Part shown: positions 14,484-28,500 of the stretch, piece after piece | Layout: the number at the start of each line of letters is the position of its first letter | Position numbering within the stretch: the first letter of the stretch is position 1 | Source: Temnothorax longispinosus | Taxonomy: Eukaryota > Arthropoda > Insecta > Hymenoptera > Formicidae | DNA: 64,000 nucleotides | Reading direction: 5' to 3' | Assembly: GCF_030848805.1 (NCBI RefSeq) | Contig: NC_092362.1 | Span: 23,197,020 to 23,261,019, forward strand | Notes under the pieces: generated by a model | What the model saw: only the letters and a program-made list of their open reading frames with translations | Database searches by the model: none | What the model was told of the DNA's origin: nothing | Made by a program: the position numbers and the translations under genes

Positions 14484-14541
14484 CAATAAGTTTTGTAATT
14501 TTCTCAGTTGCGTAACTTTCTGAGTGGCAGTTTTCCGGAAC
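14484..14541. repeat. Dispersed direct repeat, copy 1 (about 60 bp)
   Basis: CAATAAGTTTTGTAAT...GTAACTTTCTGAGTGGCA is repeated 474 bp downstream at 14958-15018, with a few substitutions and a small indel. The flanks are not clearly similar, so the unit is short. Its origin is unknown. Confidence 0.6.
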
Positions 14542-14957
14542 AATGACGCTCTTGATTCCTTTTTCAATTCTTCCGCAACGCAATCTCGATCTCTTCAGAT
14601 CAACCCGATCTTCACGCAACTCGGATTTCTTCAATTTTCCGCGCGCACTTTTTCTCGAGTATATTGAGATTAATTTCAAAATTTTCCTACGTATAAAATT
14701 ATACATATTTTAATCAATAAATTGCAACGTTAATTATTACGTTATAACGTTACAGTTGCTATATAAGAAACCACACGGATTAATTTGCGGCAGTCAAAAT
14801 TTCTATCATCGCTATTTCATACCGTCCTCGCTCCAATCTACTTCAAACCACCCAAAATGGCGGACGATATTGGACGCTATTTTCGTACGAGGATCGCGTT
14901 GCGGGTCGTAAGAATACAGTATCGCGACTCTGTTCGCCGCCTCGTTTTCTTCCCATA

Positions 14958-15018
14958 CAATAAGTTTTGTAATCCTCTCGCGCGGTTACGTAACTTTCTG
15001 AGTGGCAATTTCCTCGAA
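14958..15018. repeat. Dispersed direct repeat, copy 2
   Basis: This is the second copy of the 14484 repeat. It shares CAATAAGTTTTGTAAT at the start and GTAACTTTCTGAGTGGCA near the end. Confidence 0.6.
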
Positions 15019-15367
15019 CCTGCTCGCGCCTAGTTTCATCCGTGATCCTACGATGTCCCAGAGCAACCTTTCAACCCGACCGTTCCTCCTTTAACCGCGA
15101 GAACGCACCTTCGACACACCCTTCTCTTTTGACTTGTCATCATCCCATATCATACAGCTTTTGGCAGTCCACCTTCGTCATCTTCATTTGATAGTAAGCT
15201 TCTTATACTTCGTCCTGTCATATCGCTTATCCTTGAGATTTATTTTCGGTAGGCCGCACAATAGTTCTGGTTTTGAAAAAAGTTTGGAGAAAAGGTGTGT
15301 GAAAACGAACTAATATATATATTATACTACAGGTGTAATGAGAATCAATTGAACATGTTAAAAAGTT

Positions 15368-15634
15368 CAAATATGGAGACCCTTAAGTAAGAATCTGGCC
15401 AATTTGACAAATAATGGTAGCTGCGTAAAAACAATACACTCTATGTAGAATTTATGTATTAGTTAGAGACACATGACGACATGTTTTGTATGATAAATCA
15501 TAACAAATAGACTGGGTTTGTTTTGACGCTTTTGTTTTTATATTTTGGATTACTTCTGCCATGGTTTGTCAACACCAATCAGCACACAGTCGATCAATGG
15601 CCAGACTCTTACTTGATGGTCTCTACTCAAATAC
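15368..15634. mobile_element. Degenerate foldback/MITE-like inverted repeat
   Basis: The left arm (about 15368-15421) carries GGAGACCCTTAAGTAAGAAT, then CTGGCCA and TTGACAAATAATGGTAG. The right arm (about 15553-15634) holds the complements in reverse order (CTGCCATGGTTTGTCAA, then TGGCCAGACTCTTACTTGAT and GGTCTC). The arms differ by small insertions. No coding capacity is seen and the termini are uncertain. Confidence 0.6.
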
Positions 15635-18600
15635 ATTAAAACTGCTGTAAAACTAATTGTAAGATGAAGAAATCTGAATCAAAATTAATATAATTAAAGT
15701 GTAATGTAATTAAATTACAGATAAGTAAATAGAAGGCAGTCTTAAAAAAAATATGATGCTAAAATCTATGAATGGGGATTTTTGAGTTGAAAGAGATAAT
15801 TCGATTTTTATATTAAGATTTAAAAAATCTAGAAATAAGAAAGTCTCGACAAAACGCTTGTCATATTTTTAATATTTATTTAATGAACTCTTTAAGTACA
15901 TAAGACGTCTTAATAAATTGCAACATTTTGATGTATTTAATACTGGTCGATAAAGTTTTAGCGCTATAAAAGGCTGACATTTATTTAATATTATCTTTGG
16001 TCGCACCCGCGGAATTATCGGCGCGCCACTATTATTGCCTTAATATTCTAAGTCGTTTACTGCGCAATGAGCGTTATCGTGCTAGGATAGAACAGATGTA
16101 CCAAGATTACGGCATTGTTCACACTTAATAGCCTAATTCCCAGTGCATTAAATTCCCAGAGCGTCAAATTTCAATGCGTGCGATTTCTCAGTCTTCTGAC
16201 TTTGCTATATCCTACGTTGGCCGTGGGTCAAGTGTCACTACGAGGAGACGATGCAGACCTCCACTCGCTAGGACCAACTCTTTCGATTACTCGCCCCTCT
16301 CGACTCTTGATGATACCATACTCCCTTCGAAGCGCACGCACGTATACACGTAGACGCTTCAGAATTGGTGCCCTTAAGGACGGCACTACCGTGCCGTGAG
16401 GTTGAACGGCCTCGTGAGATTTGGACGTTCGCGAATTTAACTGCTGACTTCGCTCGATAGAACATCCCCTAGTTACTCGCTAATGGGCTTCGTAAAGTTT
16501 AAGCTCGCTTTTGAATACGTATGATATAGGTGAGATTCTGTTATACTAGATTGATTGCTGAACTGGAACTGCTGGAATGTTTATTCTGCTCAGAAGTGCT
16601 CTCGTGTTGAAGTGGCATATTTTATAGCATACAATTTGAATGAATAGAAAAGAGCCTTATAATTATATATATTAACCTTTTTTTATTTTTTAATACAAGC
16701 AATTCTTGATACAGATACACAAATAAATATACAATAAATAGGCAGCGTATATAGTGTGTGGCATTACGTTATGTATTTTTGATATTCCTTCCGTTCCTCA
16801 TCTTATTTTAGAGAATTTGTTTCTTGACCGCGCAGAGATAAGGATAAGTTAAACTGGAATCGAACTTTCAATATAATTGCGACTAAAGTCGACGGTCGAG
16901 AATCACGCGTGCGCCGACGGGATTATACGGCCACTAAAGTTCCGTAACACCAGTACCACCATATTCCACTTTATGCTAAAGCCTGATGCAGTAGTAACTC
17001 AGCAATTTCTCCGATCTTTCGAGTTCTTTCCGCCAGAGAGGAAACGAGTGGTCTACGAACTTTCCTCGGATACTGCTCGGATTCTCGCATTTGCAGTATC
17101 TCCGCCATTGTACTTCCCTTCTATTCGAATTGTACAGGTTGTTCGAGCAGACATCTAAGACCTTAGTGTTTCACGTGCACCCATCCCCCGCGTCTCCTCG
17201 ACATATATACGTGCTGTATTATTTACCTCGACGGTTCATCTTCGCAGTCACGCGCATTTAAATTATCTTTGTTCGCAAAATGGAAGCACGCGCGATTCTA
17301 ACACACATACTATACTGTAATTTATAGGATGAGTGGAGGTCCGTAATAAATCTCACGGTCACAATGGACCGCGGTAAAGAATTATTTCAGTTACGTATAT
17401 AAGACAAGATATACAATACATTATTTAAAAACTCGACATAGCTTTGAACCTTCGGTAAAGTATTCATGATAAGACATTTTTTATCACGCGTTTTGTTTAT
17501 TTATTATATAAAATTTACATAACAATTACTCATTACTGTTTATGATTATTTGAGGAAAAAAAAACAACATTCTAATAATAAAATTTTAATGTCACGATAT
17601 TTAATTGTTAATATTACAAAATTCTTAATATAATTATATTGTATTTTAAACAGTAACACAATAGGTGATAAATCCTGTAATACATACATTAGGAACATAT
17701 TATAATGTTTCAGTTATAACACATAATATTCCTTTATTATTACGCATAATAAAATAACATATTATTGAATCAAACAGTTGTATCGACATCGCGAGATATG
17801 AAATCCATTTCGCGCATCTTTCACTAGAATTTAGAGATCTATGTAACAACGTTAATATTCCATTTTACTCGAGAGGAGAGCTCTTCCACCCGCTGGCGAC
17901 AAATCCTTCCGAGACGAATAGCTACGCGCGCGAGTTGCTCGTCAGAATTACTCCACCGCTCATTGTCTGACCCGAAACGCTTATTAATGTCGCGGCGTTC
18001 TGAGAGTGATAAATTGCACCGCCTGCGTATCACAGCGCGCGCGAACATTTTTCCGGAAAATGCCGGAAGGTCTTTGTGCTCCCGCGCGTTTCTCCCCCCC
18101 CTCCCCCTCCTCCTCCCCAGCGTTCTCATTTTTCACGGTTTTCAGTTATGCGAGCGGACGCTGATGAAATTGGCGAACGGGAGCGCGGCAAAGGGCCCCC
18201 GATGGCGCTGCGTCGCCGCGCGTGGAATCTGTTTGCTCATTTCTATTTACGAGGAATACGCGACCGTGTAAACCGCCATGTTAATAGAATACGCTCGTAC
18301 CACATCCCAAAGGAGGCATATGGGCTACGGGATTGTAATCGGCGCTGCCTCGCCATATCGTTATCGCAATCGACCGTGTAGCCATCCACGGGCGGAAACT
18401 TGACTTCGCTTACGAAACACGAGCGCGTGCAAATTCGATCTCGCATGATGGTCTTTCGCGAGGTGATGTCTTGATCTTCCATAACATTTCGCGAAAAAAG
18501 AAAGAAGAGATAGAGAGAAGAGTCTGGGGACTTATTTTTGGAATACTCGCTGAATTCTTTACTGTTTTTAACGTTACACAATATTGTTCCTCGGAAATTG

Positions 18601-21600
18601 TCTCTATTTTATTTAAGATATAGATACCGTACAGGCGTAGATTTTATATACATATCCCAATTTTTTAATTTTACACTAGAATTATAAATATATTTAAATT
18701 TTAATATTAAAAGGCTAATATTCAATTAGCCAAATAATTTTGAATCTAGAATTTAATTAAGTGGATATAATAATTATTTTTTATATTGTTAATATCACTT
18801 GTTGCAAACACTAATATATGTACCTATAAATATTATATTGATACAAAGAAATAAATTAAAACATTTATTTTATTTCTTTCTCATTTAAAAATTAAAATTC
18901 TAGGCCTCTATCAAATGTTAATATAAAATTCTGAAGGACAAAACTGAAGAAAATATTAAAAAACGTTCCAGAATATCTATTATCTCTTTTTTAAGAACAG
19001 AAAGTCGTTTGAATATTTTAATAATATGTATGTTAATTTGCTAGTTCTTTTATATTCTCTCGAGAAATGAATAAAAAAATGTTCTCAGATATTGAGCAAA
19101 TATAATTGATAAATTATAGATGTCGAATGGATTGTATTAAAATCGTTTTGTAGCTTAAAAAGTAAATTTTTTCTCAAAAAATGAATTCATCCAGGCATGT
19201 ATCAATCTGTTCACAATTGCAATCTAAATTATACACGATATATTTTATTTTGCCTCATCGCAGATTGCAGGACAGAGGATGATAAAAATAAATATCATTT
19301 CCCCGACCTCGACTTAGCTCGCGCAATTGCCGTCGACGTCGTCGTTCGCGAGTCGTCGATTTATCTGAACGGCAAAATCCAGCTTCTCCGATCGCAGGTA
19401 AAAGGGAGGGGAATGGCGCACTCATATTGCTGCGAGCCGATCGAGCGTATACCGCGACGAATTGCGACGAAGCGAGCAACGGAATAAAACGGCTAGAAAA
19501 GAACGGACCCTTCGGCAATGCACTCGATACCGAAATCGACGATACCATCCATTTCGAAATATCGCCAGCGCAGTTTCCGAGCCAAGTGCGCGACTCGGTA
19601 TAGGAACTGGTTGGAAAACTATGGTGGACTATCGTAACGGCGCGGCGGGGGACACTTTGTACAGGCATTTGCTCCGCTTTTCGCTATCGTAACGGCAAAT
19701 AAATATTGCTTCAGTGCCGGGCAAGATTCGACGCGGCTTAGCGCGGTGAAATACGGCGTGGACCGTGAGTAAAGCGCAGCGTGCGCTTTGACATTAACGG
19801 CATTACCGCGTTCTCTTTTCATCGCGCACAGCCATTAGTTCACATTAACGTGAGAAGGAATTTCTGTTTTTTGCTTAATAATTTCTAAAGAGTAGAAAAC
19901 ACATTGAAACATATTCTTTTGTGATATGACACAGCTGTATACGCGAGAGCGTGAAGTCTACTACGTGATACACGTTTCTAACGAGATTATAAATATGTGT
20001 TTATAATTTTGCCTTCTGTTTCAAGACAGTATATATCTTAAAGGAATAAATATTTCATAATTATAAGGGTATAATGGATTTTATATAGCTTCTATATGCA
20101 TTGTACGATATATCTCACTTTACGTTAGTTATAAAATTCTATTTCTTCTCTGAGTTTTAAATTTTACATACATAATATAGCGCATCCTGCATATTTCACA
20201 TATTCTTATTATCCTTTCATTTAAAATTCATAATTTGCATGCGATAATTTGCGTATTGAAAAAGTTTCGTTTTATATTTATTTGCTGTGAATTTTAATCG
20301 TGGAAAAGTTGTCGGAGCTGCGCATAGACAGCAGACGGTACAAAGATAAAATCAGGAATAAAGGCGAACATGGCTAAATTTAAAGGCGAAGTGGAAAATT
20401 TTACTAGTGCTGTTTTCCGCCGAGTTCAAAGCTACAGATCAAACAACTCGGATTACGTGCCGCGACTGGAGGGAAGTTTGGAAAATCATCCGGCGAGTGG
20501 GCAGTGTGCTCGTATTGTTCTCGTGACCGGTGTTTGCTTAACCCGCGCGCCATGACTATAACAAGAAGTTATTGTTGCCACGGAGTGCGGAGAATGCGGA
20601 ACCTTATTGAATTCGCGCAAGGTAGCAGTGAGGCGGGTAGCCTTTGCGTATCGAAAGCCGAGTTCGATAGCTTTCATTTCCCGGTGTTCATCGAAAGTTG
20701 AGAGAGAATGCTTTATTGGCGAAACAACTCCTCGAAACGTAAAAGTTTGTCGAGGTAATATGGAAATGGGATACGAATGACGTACACACACACACACACA
20801 CACACACGCGCACACACACACACAATCGTAATATATGGTATTTAAGAATTTGAGTTAATTAATTAAATCACCAAATTCACCAAAATTATTAAATTTTTTA
20901 AAATAAAATGTAAAAAACAATTTATTTCTAAGGCTTTTAATACTACATATTTAAATTCATTCAATTTAATAGTGAGATAAAGAAAACATAAATTTTAATT
21001 TTTTATTTATATGCTTTAAATAATATATATTAAAATTTATTTTAAAAGCTTTCTGTAAATCGATAATATCGTTAAATGTTACACGTTATTTATCTTCGCT
21101 ACACAATTTATTAGCGTAGTTCGATATTAATGATATTTTGGATTTTTTATAAAAACTGATAAAATTTATATATCGCGCTTTATAAACTTTCTCATGTTTT
21201 TGTATTTTCCGCAACGAAAACAACAGCGCGAACTGAAAAATTCCCGTTTTATCAGTCATACATTAATTTCACCGTAAAGCAAGTGAATTTAATTTCACAG
21301 GTATATATAGTAAGAGCGTTTTTAAGGTATACCGACCTTTTTTTGATCCCGTCACGCTTTCGTTATACCCCGAGTCTCGCTGTGCGATTTCCGCAATTTT
21401 CACATGTACCTCGTAACAATTTCAATTTCTACCCGCGCCAAAGTCCCATTTTCCCCGACATACAATGGAAAATTTTATCGGACGCGCTCTATCCCGGCCT
21501 TCTTGTCCATTGCACGGCCGTTCCGTTGGGCTTTCCGATGCCACCCCCTCGGAAATCCGCCCGTTCTTTTTTATCCCATTCTGCTACTCCTGTGGGATTA

Positions 21601-23642
21601 TGATAATGACAATCTCCGCGATCGTCGAAAGCTCGGTTAATGGCAAGTCGAGCGATTCATATAAATTGAATGAAACCCGCGCTGGGATGCATCATACAGG
21701 TATATTATCTACCACATGAACGTCACTGGAGTACATTAATTCCAGACACTGCATTTCTCTGAAAATAAAAAAAATGACGAAACAAGTTTTGTTATTGTTT
21801 CCAATTAATCTTTTATTTTTTTAATAATATTAATTAACAATGTTTGATTGCCTGGAAGCAAAATTATTTCGCTATCATATATGGGTCAACCGGAAAATAA
21901 TTGAAAATATAATTATGAATATACTTTCTGTATACATTACATTAAACTAATATTGAGAGATAGATATATCGATGACGTTACACAAGTTAATGTTTATGAA
22001 CGAGTATAATTGCAAGATGTTAATTAGCATTTTGTAAATCGGATGTCGTATCTCAGACAGAAGTGCATTAACATCGTTTATAAACATACGCGCGGTCGTC
22101 CAAATTATACAAATACGGACAATTAATTATTAGTGTGTTTAGTTATTATAGTGCATACATTTCTAAATACATACTTACTTGTAAAATATAGTGCAAAACT
22201 TTATTGAAATAATTGTCAACAATTAAAACCAATTTGTCGTATATTGTAGATCTTAGTATATCACTGTTGCAGATATACACCGTTATAGCGCGATGCGGCG
22301 AAAGTGATAGGAAGCAGCAAGCGTGTGTATATATATGCATGCTTTAATACGCTTTACGGTTATTAGTTTGTAAATTATTTGCCTCGATCTAAGATCAAAG
22401 AGGATAGTGGTATTCTTGGCGCGAACAGCATCGTGCTTCGTGATTGCTAAACGCAATTGTGTAGAGGAACCATGAGTAATGGCGTGACGCTTTATAATCC
22501 CGGAAGTTTGAGCTTAATCAAGTACTTATTACAATTGCCCACGGTATGCGCAACCCGGCAACTTTCAGTCCACTCGCAGCTGCAGCTTCTGATACTGTAA
22601 AGGGTTCCGCGTCTAATCTCGTTTGAATGTACGCTGTACTGAGTTTCCATATTCATCTAACTTCGACTTTGACTTTAGCGTTGAGTTATATAGCCCGCTC
22701 AATGTTTCATCAGATAAGATTTGTCCGCGGGTTTACGCGCCTTGTTACGCTTTCGATACACTCTCTTAGATAATATTTATTTCCAGCTGCGACAATGACA
22801 CGCGTGAGATCTACAAGTATTTACACACTGCTAAGTATTTTTAATGACTAAAAATTTCAGGTATCTATATGTATTTCTATACGTTTTTTATGATTTCTTT
22901 TATATAGATCTTGTAAAAAAATAATTTTTTTTATCGAGAATCTAGGATTAGAATCTGAATATAAATAAGGAAAAAAGGATTCGTTGTCAAATAAATGTTG
23001 GTTTAAAATTTAGATGTAAGGTGAAAACATAATTTCAAAAATTTTATTAACATTATTGATTACGAGCTATTATCTTTCAAAAAAATTAATTTTATTATTT
23101 ATTCGTGTATAAATTAAATAAATTGTGCGTCTGTTTATCTGTGTTACATTATGCTTTCTCATTACTATCATCAGACCTGTTTTTACCGTAAACTGTAAAC
23201 TAACCAAGTTGTGGATTAAGACTTTACATATTATGATACGCGCGCTCCGCGCGCGAGAAGGGTTCATTTATATTTTATATTATAGCTTGGAGCCACAACA
23301 ACTCTAAATTCACTACTGACCATCACATAAGATTAATTTGCATATGAGATTAATTTGTGCCCGCAAGCTTCTATTTTACAATAAAAACATCAGCTTTAGC
23401 TAATCTAAAAAAGTATTTTCTAAATTTTAATTTTAACATTTATGCATAAAAAATATATTTACATGTATTCGTTATATTCTTTAAATAATTTGTGAAGTTG
23501 ATGCAAAATATTTTTTCAAAAACACACTTTATCCGATAATATTCAATTTTCAATTAGTTTATAAAATAAAAAATTGTATTTACAAAATTAACTTGCATTT
23601 TTCAACATCACTATATATTAATATGGCGTTATTCTGTTTCAG
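15635..23642. other. Non-coding stretch upstream of the Dpr exon
   Basis: Alternating AT-rich DNA and GC-richer islands (about 16,010-16,480, 17,840-18,470, 19,270-19,820, 20,300-20,720 and 21,340-21,680). It could be part of a long 5' intron of the Dpr gene. The only splice-flanked open stretch noted is 19264-19397, and it has no recognisable protein similarity. Confidence 0.55.
20783..20824. repeat. (CA)n microsatellite
   Basis: About 20 CA units with one CGCG interruption. Confidence 0.95.
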
Positions 23643-23797
23643 GTGGTTCCAGTATCGCCAGCGTGGTAGCAGGGAGCAAGCCGACGAGATCCTGGGACAA
23701 ACCTCAATTCGACGATATTGCACCGCGAAACGTCACTGCCATCGTCGGTCAGACGGCGGAGCTGAATTGTTACGTCAAGCATCCGGGCGACCGTGTG
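23643..23797 (+). CDS. Internal exon of a Dpr-family (defective proboscis extension response) immunoglobulin protein, partial
   Basis: A pyrimidine-rich acceptor (ttctgtttcag) precedes 155 nt of open sequence that ends at a strong GTGAGT donor. Two bases complete a split codon, then 51 codons follow, so the exon is phase 1 in and phase 0 out. The translation contains the typical Dpr Ig1 start: a WDKPQFDD segment, then PRNVTAIVGQTAELNCYV with the first Ig-fold cysteine, then PGDRVV. In this family the next exon begins with the SWIR-type tryptophan strand. Dpr proteins are neuronal surface proteins that pair with DIP proteins in synaptic recognition. No other exon of this gene was recognised on the plus strand here; family introns are commonly very long. 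The Ig assignment is firm; which Dpr paralogue it is cannot be told. Reading past the donor gives about 20 more codons of non-Ig sequence, so the splice is preferred. Confidence 0.85.
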
Positions 23798-25259
23798 GTG
23801 AGTACTATTTTCATACTACATTTGCCACGTTGCATCCGTTATTTCTCCCCTGCGTTGTCAGATAAAAGTCCATGGGAATTTTCATCAGTGCTGCACACCA
23901 ATTTTTCTCAATTTTTCCAACGGCTATTCGATGCTTCTTTTTTAAAGGCGTACAAACGATCGTAATGATTTGGTAACATAAGGGGATTTTATAATGTTAT
24001 GAGAGAGCGTAAAGATTTAACTACATGATCTAACTACACATTACGTCAAGGTAAAAAAAGCCATCAAGTACACGATGCTGTTCTTCATTCCGTATTGTTT
24101 CACACCTTACCACGTCGAGCCGCTACTCCGTGTCACCGTCGATCTCGAAAGCTAATCGCGTTGATTAATGCCGCAAAATTGTTAGTTTGAAAAATGATGG
24201 AACACAATTTCTACAGTATAGCTCCCGCATGACGTTAAGTTGTCGTGCTACTTCGAAATACCCGAAACAGAGATCTCAGATTATGGTACACGCTCTTGAG
24301 ACTCTGTGTATACCAGCGCAAATTGCAGAAACGCACGCTACGGAAAAATCGATCGGGAAGATACGCATAAAGCTTTTCGTCGAGATATAACTCTTTTTTT
24401 TAAAACAGCACCGCAAATGGAAATTTTCCTTCAATAATGTCATGTTGTGATCCATTTTTCGATAAATCGCAAAATAATATGTATGATACATTCCCTCGAT
24501 GCAAAGTAATCAAGTTCTTTTCTATTTCTGCATTTTTAATTTTTACCCGAATATATTACATGCGAGGTATACATATTTGACAAACTTTTATACTGCCATG
24601 TAGAATTGAATCATAATTGATATGCTATTTGATTGTACCATTATCGAGTATATTTGCCCTCGAACGATGCAATCGAAAAGACAAACATTTCTATTTAACA
24701 CGCTTCTACTCTACGTCCACGATAACAAATATTTGTTTTTCTAGCTGCAATTAATACCCGCGCGTAATTGTGAAGTCACGTCGCGATTGCGCGCTTCGCG
24801 CGCGATAACTTTGCGCGTGTCGGCGTAGGAAATCTCCTCCAGAAGAACGTTTATCGTTAGGATGCAAATGGGGCAGCGAAACTTTCAAAGTCTCCTCGAC
24901 AAGCGGACAATAACGCTGCCCTGAGACAGTTCGCCTGTAACTGCAAACAGTTACTGGGGAGGAACTCGCGCGCGATTCAACATGCGGCACACAACACAAC
25001 GGTGGCGTTTTCACGGGAGTCCGGCCCGCGTGTAGAATGGGCGACACGATAAAAACGCCCGCGGACATTCTTGCTGCGCTGCATTTACAATGGCCAGCAA
25101 GAAACGCAGCGAGGAGAGTTCTCTCGGCCTGATTAAATGCAAATCTCGCCGTTATTACAGCGCCCGCGAGCGCAGAAGGCAACGCCGTTCTTTAACGTCG
25201 CGCTATTCAATTAACAGCCGTAAGATTATTTAGTTTTAAATCGGTAAATAATAATTAAT

Positions 25260-25290
25260 GCGCGCCGGCTTCGCTGCAAAGCTGGCGCGC
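25260..25290. repeat. GC-rich hairpin
   Basis: GCGCGCCGGCTT (25260-25271) pairs with AAGCTGGCGCGC (25279-25290) around a 7-base loop, with one mismatch. Confidence 0.6.
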
Positions 25291-25477
25291 TTTTGTCAGA
25301 CTTTTGCAGGAAAGCGCGATCAATAGATCTCTCTCGCATTCTTTCCCGAAAAAATCTTAATCTTTAAAATGACACATTCATGAGCGAGTTGCAGAGAAAT
25401 ATTTACGGCGTCGCGGTCGTTAAACCTTATCGACTTGCCGCGAATTGTTTTGGGTATTATCTTCGACAAGCATTAAC

Positions 25478-25500
25478 GGGTCGTTAAACTTTAACGACCC
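25478..25500. repeat. Perfect short palindrome
   Basis: GGGTCGTTAA and TTAACGACCC form 10-bp perfect arms around a 3-base centre. It may simply be chance or a protein-binding palindrome. Confidence 0.5.
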
Positions 25501-28500
25501 CGCACTAGTACTGAAAGTCAAATGTTCAATCCTCGCTTCACAGGAAATTCGAGTTTGGAACACTTGTAGACGGATATCATCATTTAACTTAGTTGCTAAT
25601 TACTGTTCAAGATTGTACTTATTGTATGTACATTGTACACATTGTTAATAGCGAATATTTTAACCTGACGTAATAGATCTAGATTTTTGGTTATTAGTAG
25701 AAAACAAAATTATTGACGTGATAATTGCGTCTCTCTTGTAATATCTGAAATAATATTTTAAGTGTATTCCGGAAATACGTTGGGATCTATTTTTCTTCTT
25801 CTTTCTTGTTATGATGAGATATAAAATAAAATATAATTATTTAATGAATCAATTTTGATGATTTTTATCTGTTAAATTCGTTTTTGATAGCGCCATTAAA
25901 AGTCATATTTGTAATCTTGAAAAAGAGCCAGTTCTCGTTAGAAATAAATTTCTGATCTCACAAATTTAAATTATTTTTAGTATTTCGTATTTCACCTGAC
26001 TTTTATTGCAATTTCTATGCAAATTTTAATTTTGCAAGAAATTTACGGAGGCATCCCGAGAGCAAACTTATCGAAACAGTAATTTCGGATGATTCGCATA
26101 GTTCAGCAAGAAATGTTTCTTCTTCCGGAACTGTTTGCAAATACAAACGAACATCCCGGGAGTCGGTTATTGTTTGTTCTTGGATACTCCGGGCGCCGAC
26201 GAGAGCGTTTGTGAATTCGTTTGCATTGTCTCAACCTTGTTACCTGTTTGAAAATGTACGTTCTCTAGGTTCATTAACACTTTGTGCAGCACGGGCGATA
26301 ATGAAGTGTGTCCTGATGGAATAATTATCTTTGTGTGTAAATGGCGTGGGAGATGTTCGTCCATTTTGTCGCAACAATTTATTGTTTTTTCGTGTTCTCG
26401 CTCGATATCGTGCGGCAGTCTGCCTCTCGTATGAATACGTTTATAATATAAAAAACGTCCGGGGCGCGACACGCGAACGGTTTAAAGAGAACAATTATAC
26501 GTTAATTCGCCAAAATTCATTTCTCAGTTGATCTACGCCAATTACATTATCTGACTTGTGTCAAACCGCGTGATTTCTGGAATATTGTACATTGGGCACC
26601 GAGCGAATTCGATATATACGTAAATGTCCGCATAATTATGGGTGTTTATCCGATTTAGCATACGTATACGGCGCGATATCAATATGTACATTAAATCCAT
26701 TAAAGTTACGTAATGAACAATTGAGGCTCAATGTTTATTTTACACTGCATATTCGCGTATTATTGCATTATGGGGCGTATAATACGATCGCGTCCGTCGC
26801 ATACGGATACGCGTTATACATTATTAATATCATTCGTTCAATTTTGATCGCGATCATCCGAGAGTTTTGTAACGTTTGAGCAAAATTGTTAGCACACCAC
26901 TTAATTAACCATTTTCCAATCATAACAAAATACCTATACTTTTTATTTGTCAACTGATATAAGTTAACGTGTTCTCGATTCTACACATTACGGTCGATTA
27001 ATTTTGTATCAATATTATTCTTCTGCGCATAGAGTTTTAAATAATGTAAGATATTTTATAAAGCTACAATTATTTTTAAAAACTCTAAAAACAGCGTAAA
27101 AATCATTGATACAAGATGTTGTTTGGATTGATATAAACTTCGCATACAACGGGCATGATCAATTGTTCGATGCTTTCTGGATACACACAGCAGCTGCAAT
27201 CTCAACAGGATGGTACGTAACATCGTTATCAGGGAGTTTTATTATTTTGAAACGGAGCAATCGTCCTCTTACTTTAACGCATCATTGAGCATCCTCGACT
27301 ATCGTAACAAGAGAGACGGTCGTTAAAGTCGCCTTTACTCGCTCCTGAAATTCCCAGGAGTGCCTGCGCCATATTGTGTGCTTGTGTTCATCCGTGTAGC
27401 GTACCTATATATGTATATACAAGGTAGCTACAAGGATAAAAACTAGATATTCTTTTTTTCTTAAAGAATAATTCGCCAAAATTATTAGTCGCTATTTAAT
27501 CTTGTGACAATTAAAATAATCATTTCTTTAATTTGACCTGCAATATCTAAAATATGTCTAAAAGAAAAAAATTACATACAAGAAAAGTATTTTGCTCTGA
27601 GAATGTTTAAAGCAACTGAATTATAATTTAAATATTTTGCAATAGATAGCCTTATATATATCTTTTTATAGCTGCTTTCTAGATTTTAAAAAAGACCTCG
27701 GTAATTGAGGTAAAACACTCGGTATAAGGTATAAGCGCGTGCGTGTATCCGATGATGGTTGCGCGAAGGCTGTCTTTAATTAGCCAGACCGAAGGGCTTG
27801 AGAATAGTAGAAGAAGCAAATTGCGAGGGTGGTTGCCCCCGACTGCACGTTCTCGACGCTGGTAAATGAACCGATCAAGCGTACCCGGCCAAGTGGTTGC
27901 CAAGAGAGTATCGGGTCAGATCGCCCGTCACTATGTCGATGATATACATGTCGCACGGCATACATATAGCCAGTCACAAACGTCCCGGAGTAGGTACGCT
28001 ATGCTATTACATTGGCGAGTGAGGAATAGCTGGGGCGAAGATCAAAGGATAAGTGCAACTACCGAATTAAATAAGCCGACAAACGTGAATACAGGGGGAC
28101 TAACTTTAGCCAGTCTTGCACACTTATACATGTGATGTTATTGTATATTTAATACATTATATTTAGCTACTGCCATGTATTTTTGAGTGTAACACAACAC
28201 AATGTTGAACATATATGTAACAAAATATATATATACATAAAATTTATTTTTAAGTTATACGTTAAAAATGCACCGTCTAATGTAAAGGTAATAGATTGCA
28301 ATACCTAAAAAATATACTTTCCGTTATTATACATGTGAAATATGAATATATTATAAATATATATATCTGAAATTAACATTAAATGTCTAAAGTAATGTTC
28401 GATATTAAATATCTCTCGTTTAATTAATAACTGAGAGACAAGTTGGAGAGAAAAGTTGCTAGGAGTAGGTCGCATTTCTCACTGCAGCCAGAACTTGTAG

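Larger units (their letters stand above)
11024..15367. other. Non-coding stretch with CpG-rich islands
   Basis: Apart from the repeats listed separately, it holds CpG-rich segments at 12,370-12,920 and 13,360-13,730, with open frames on both strands that look like compositional by-products. No gene was recognised. Confidence 0.55.

Noticed and set aside
24751..25182. 143-codon minus-strand frame
   Set aside because: No recognisable motif; it lies in a GC-rich island with several competing frames.
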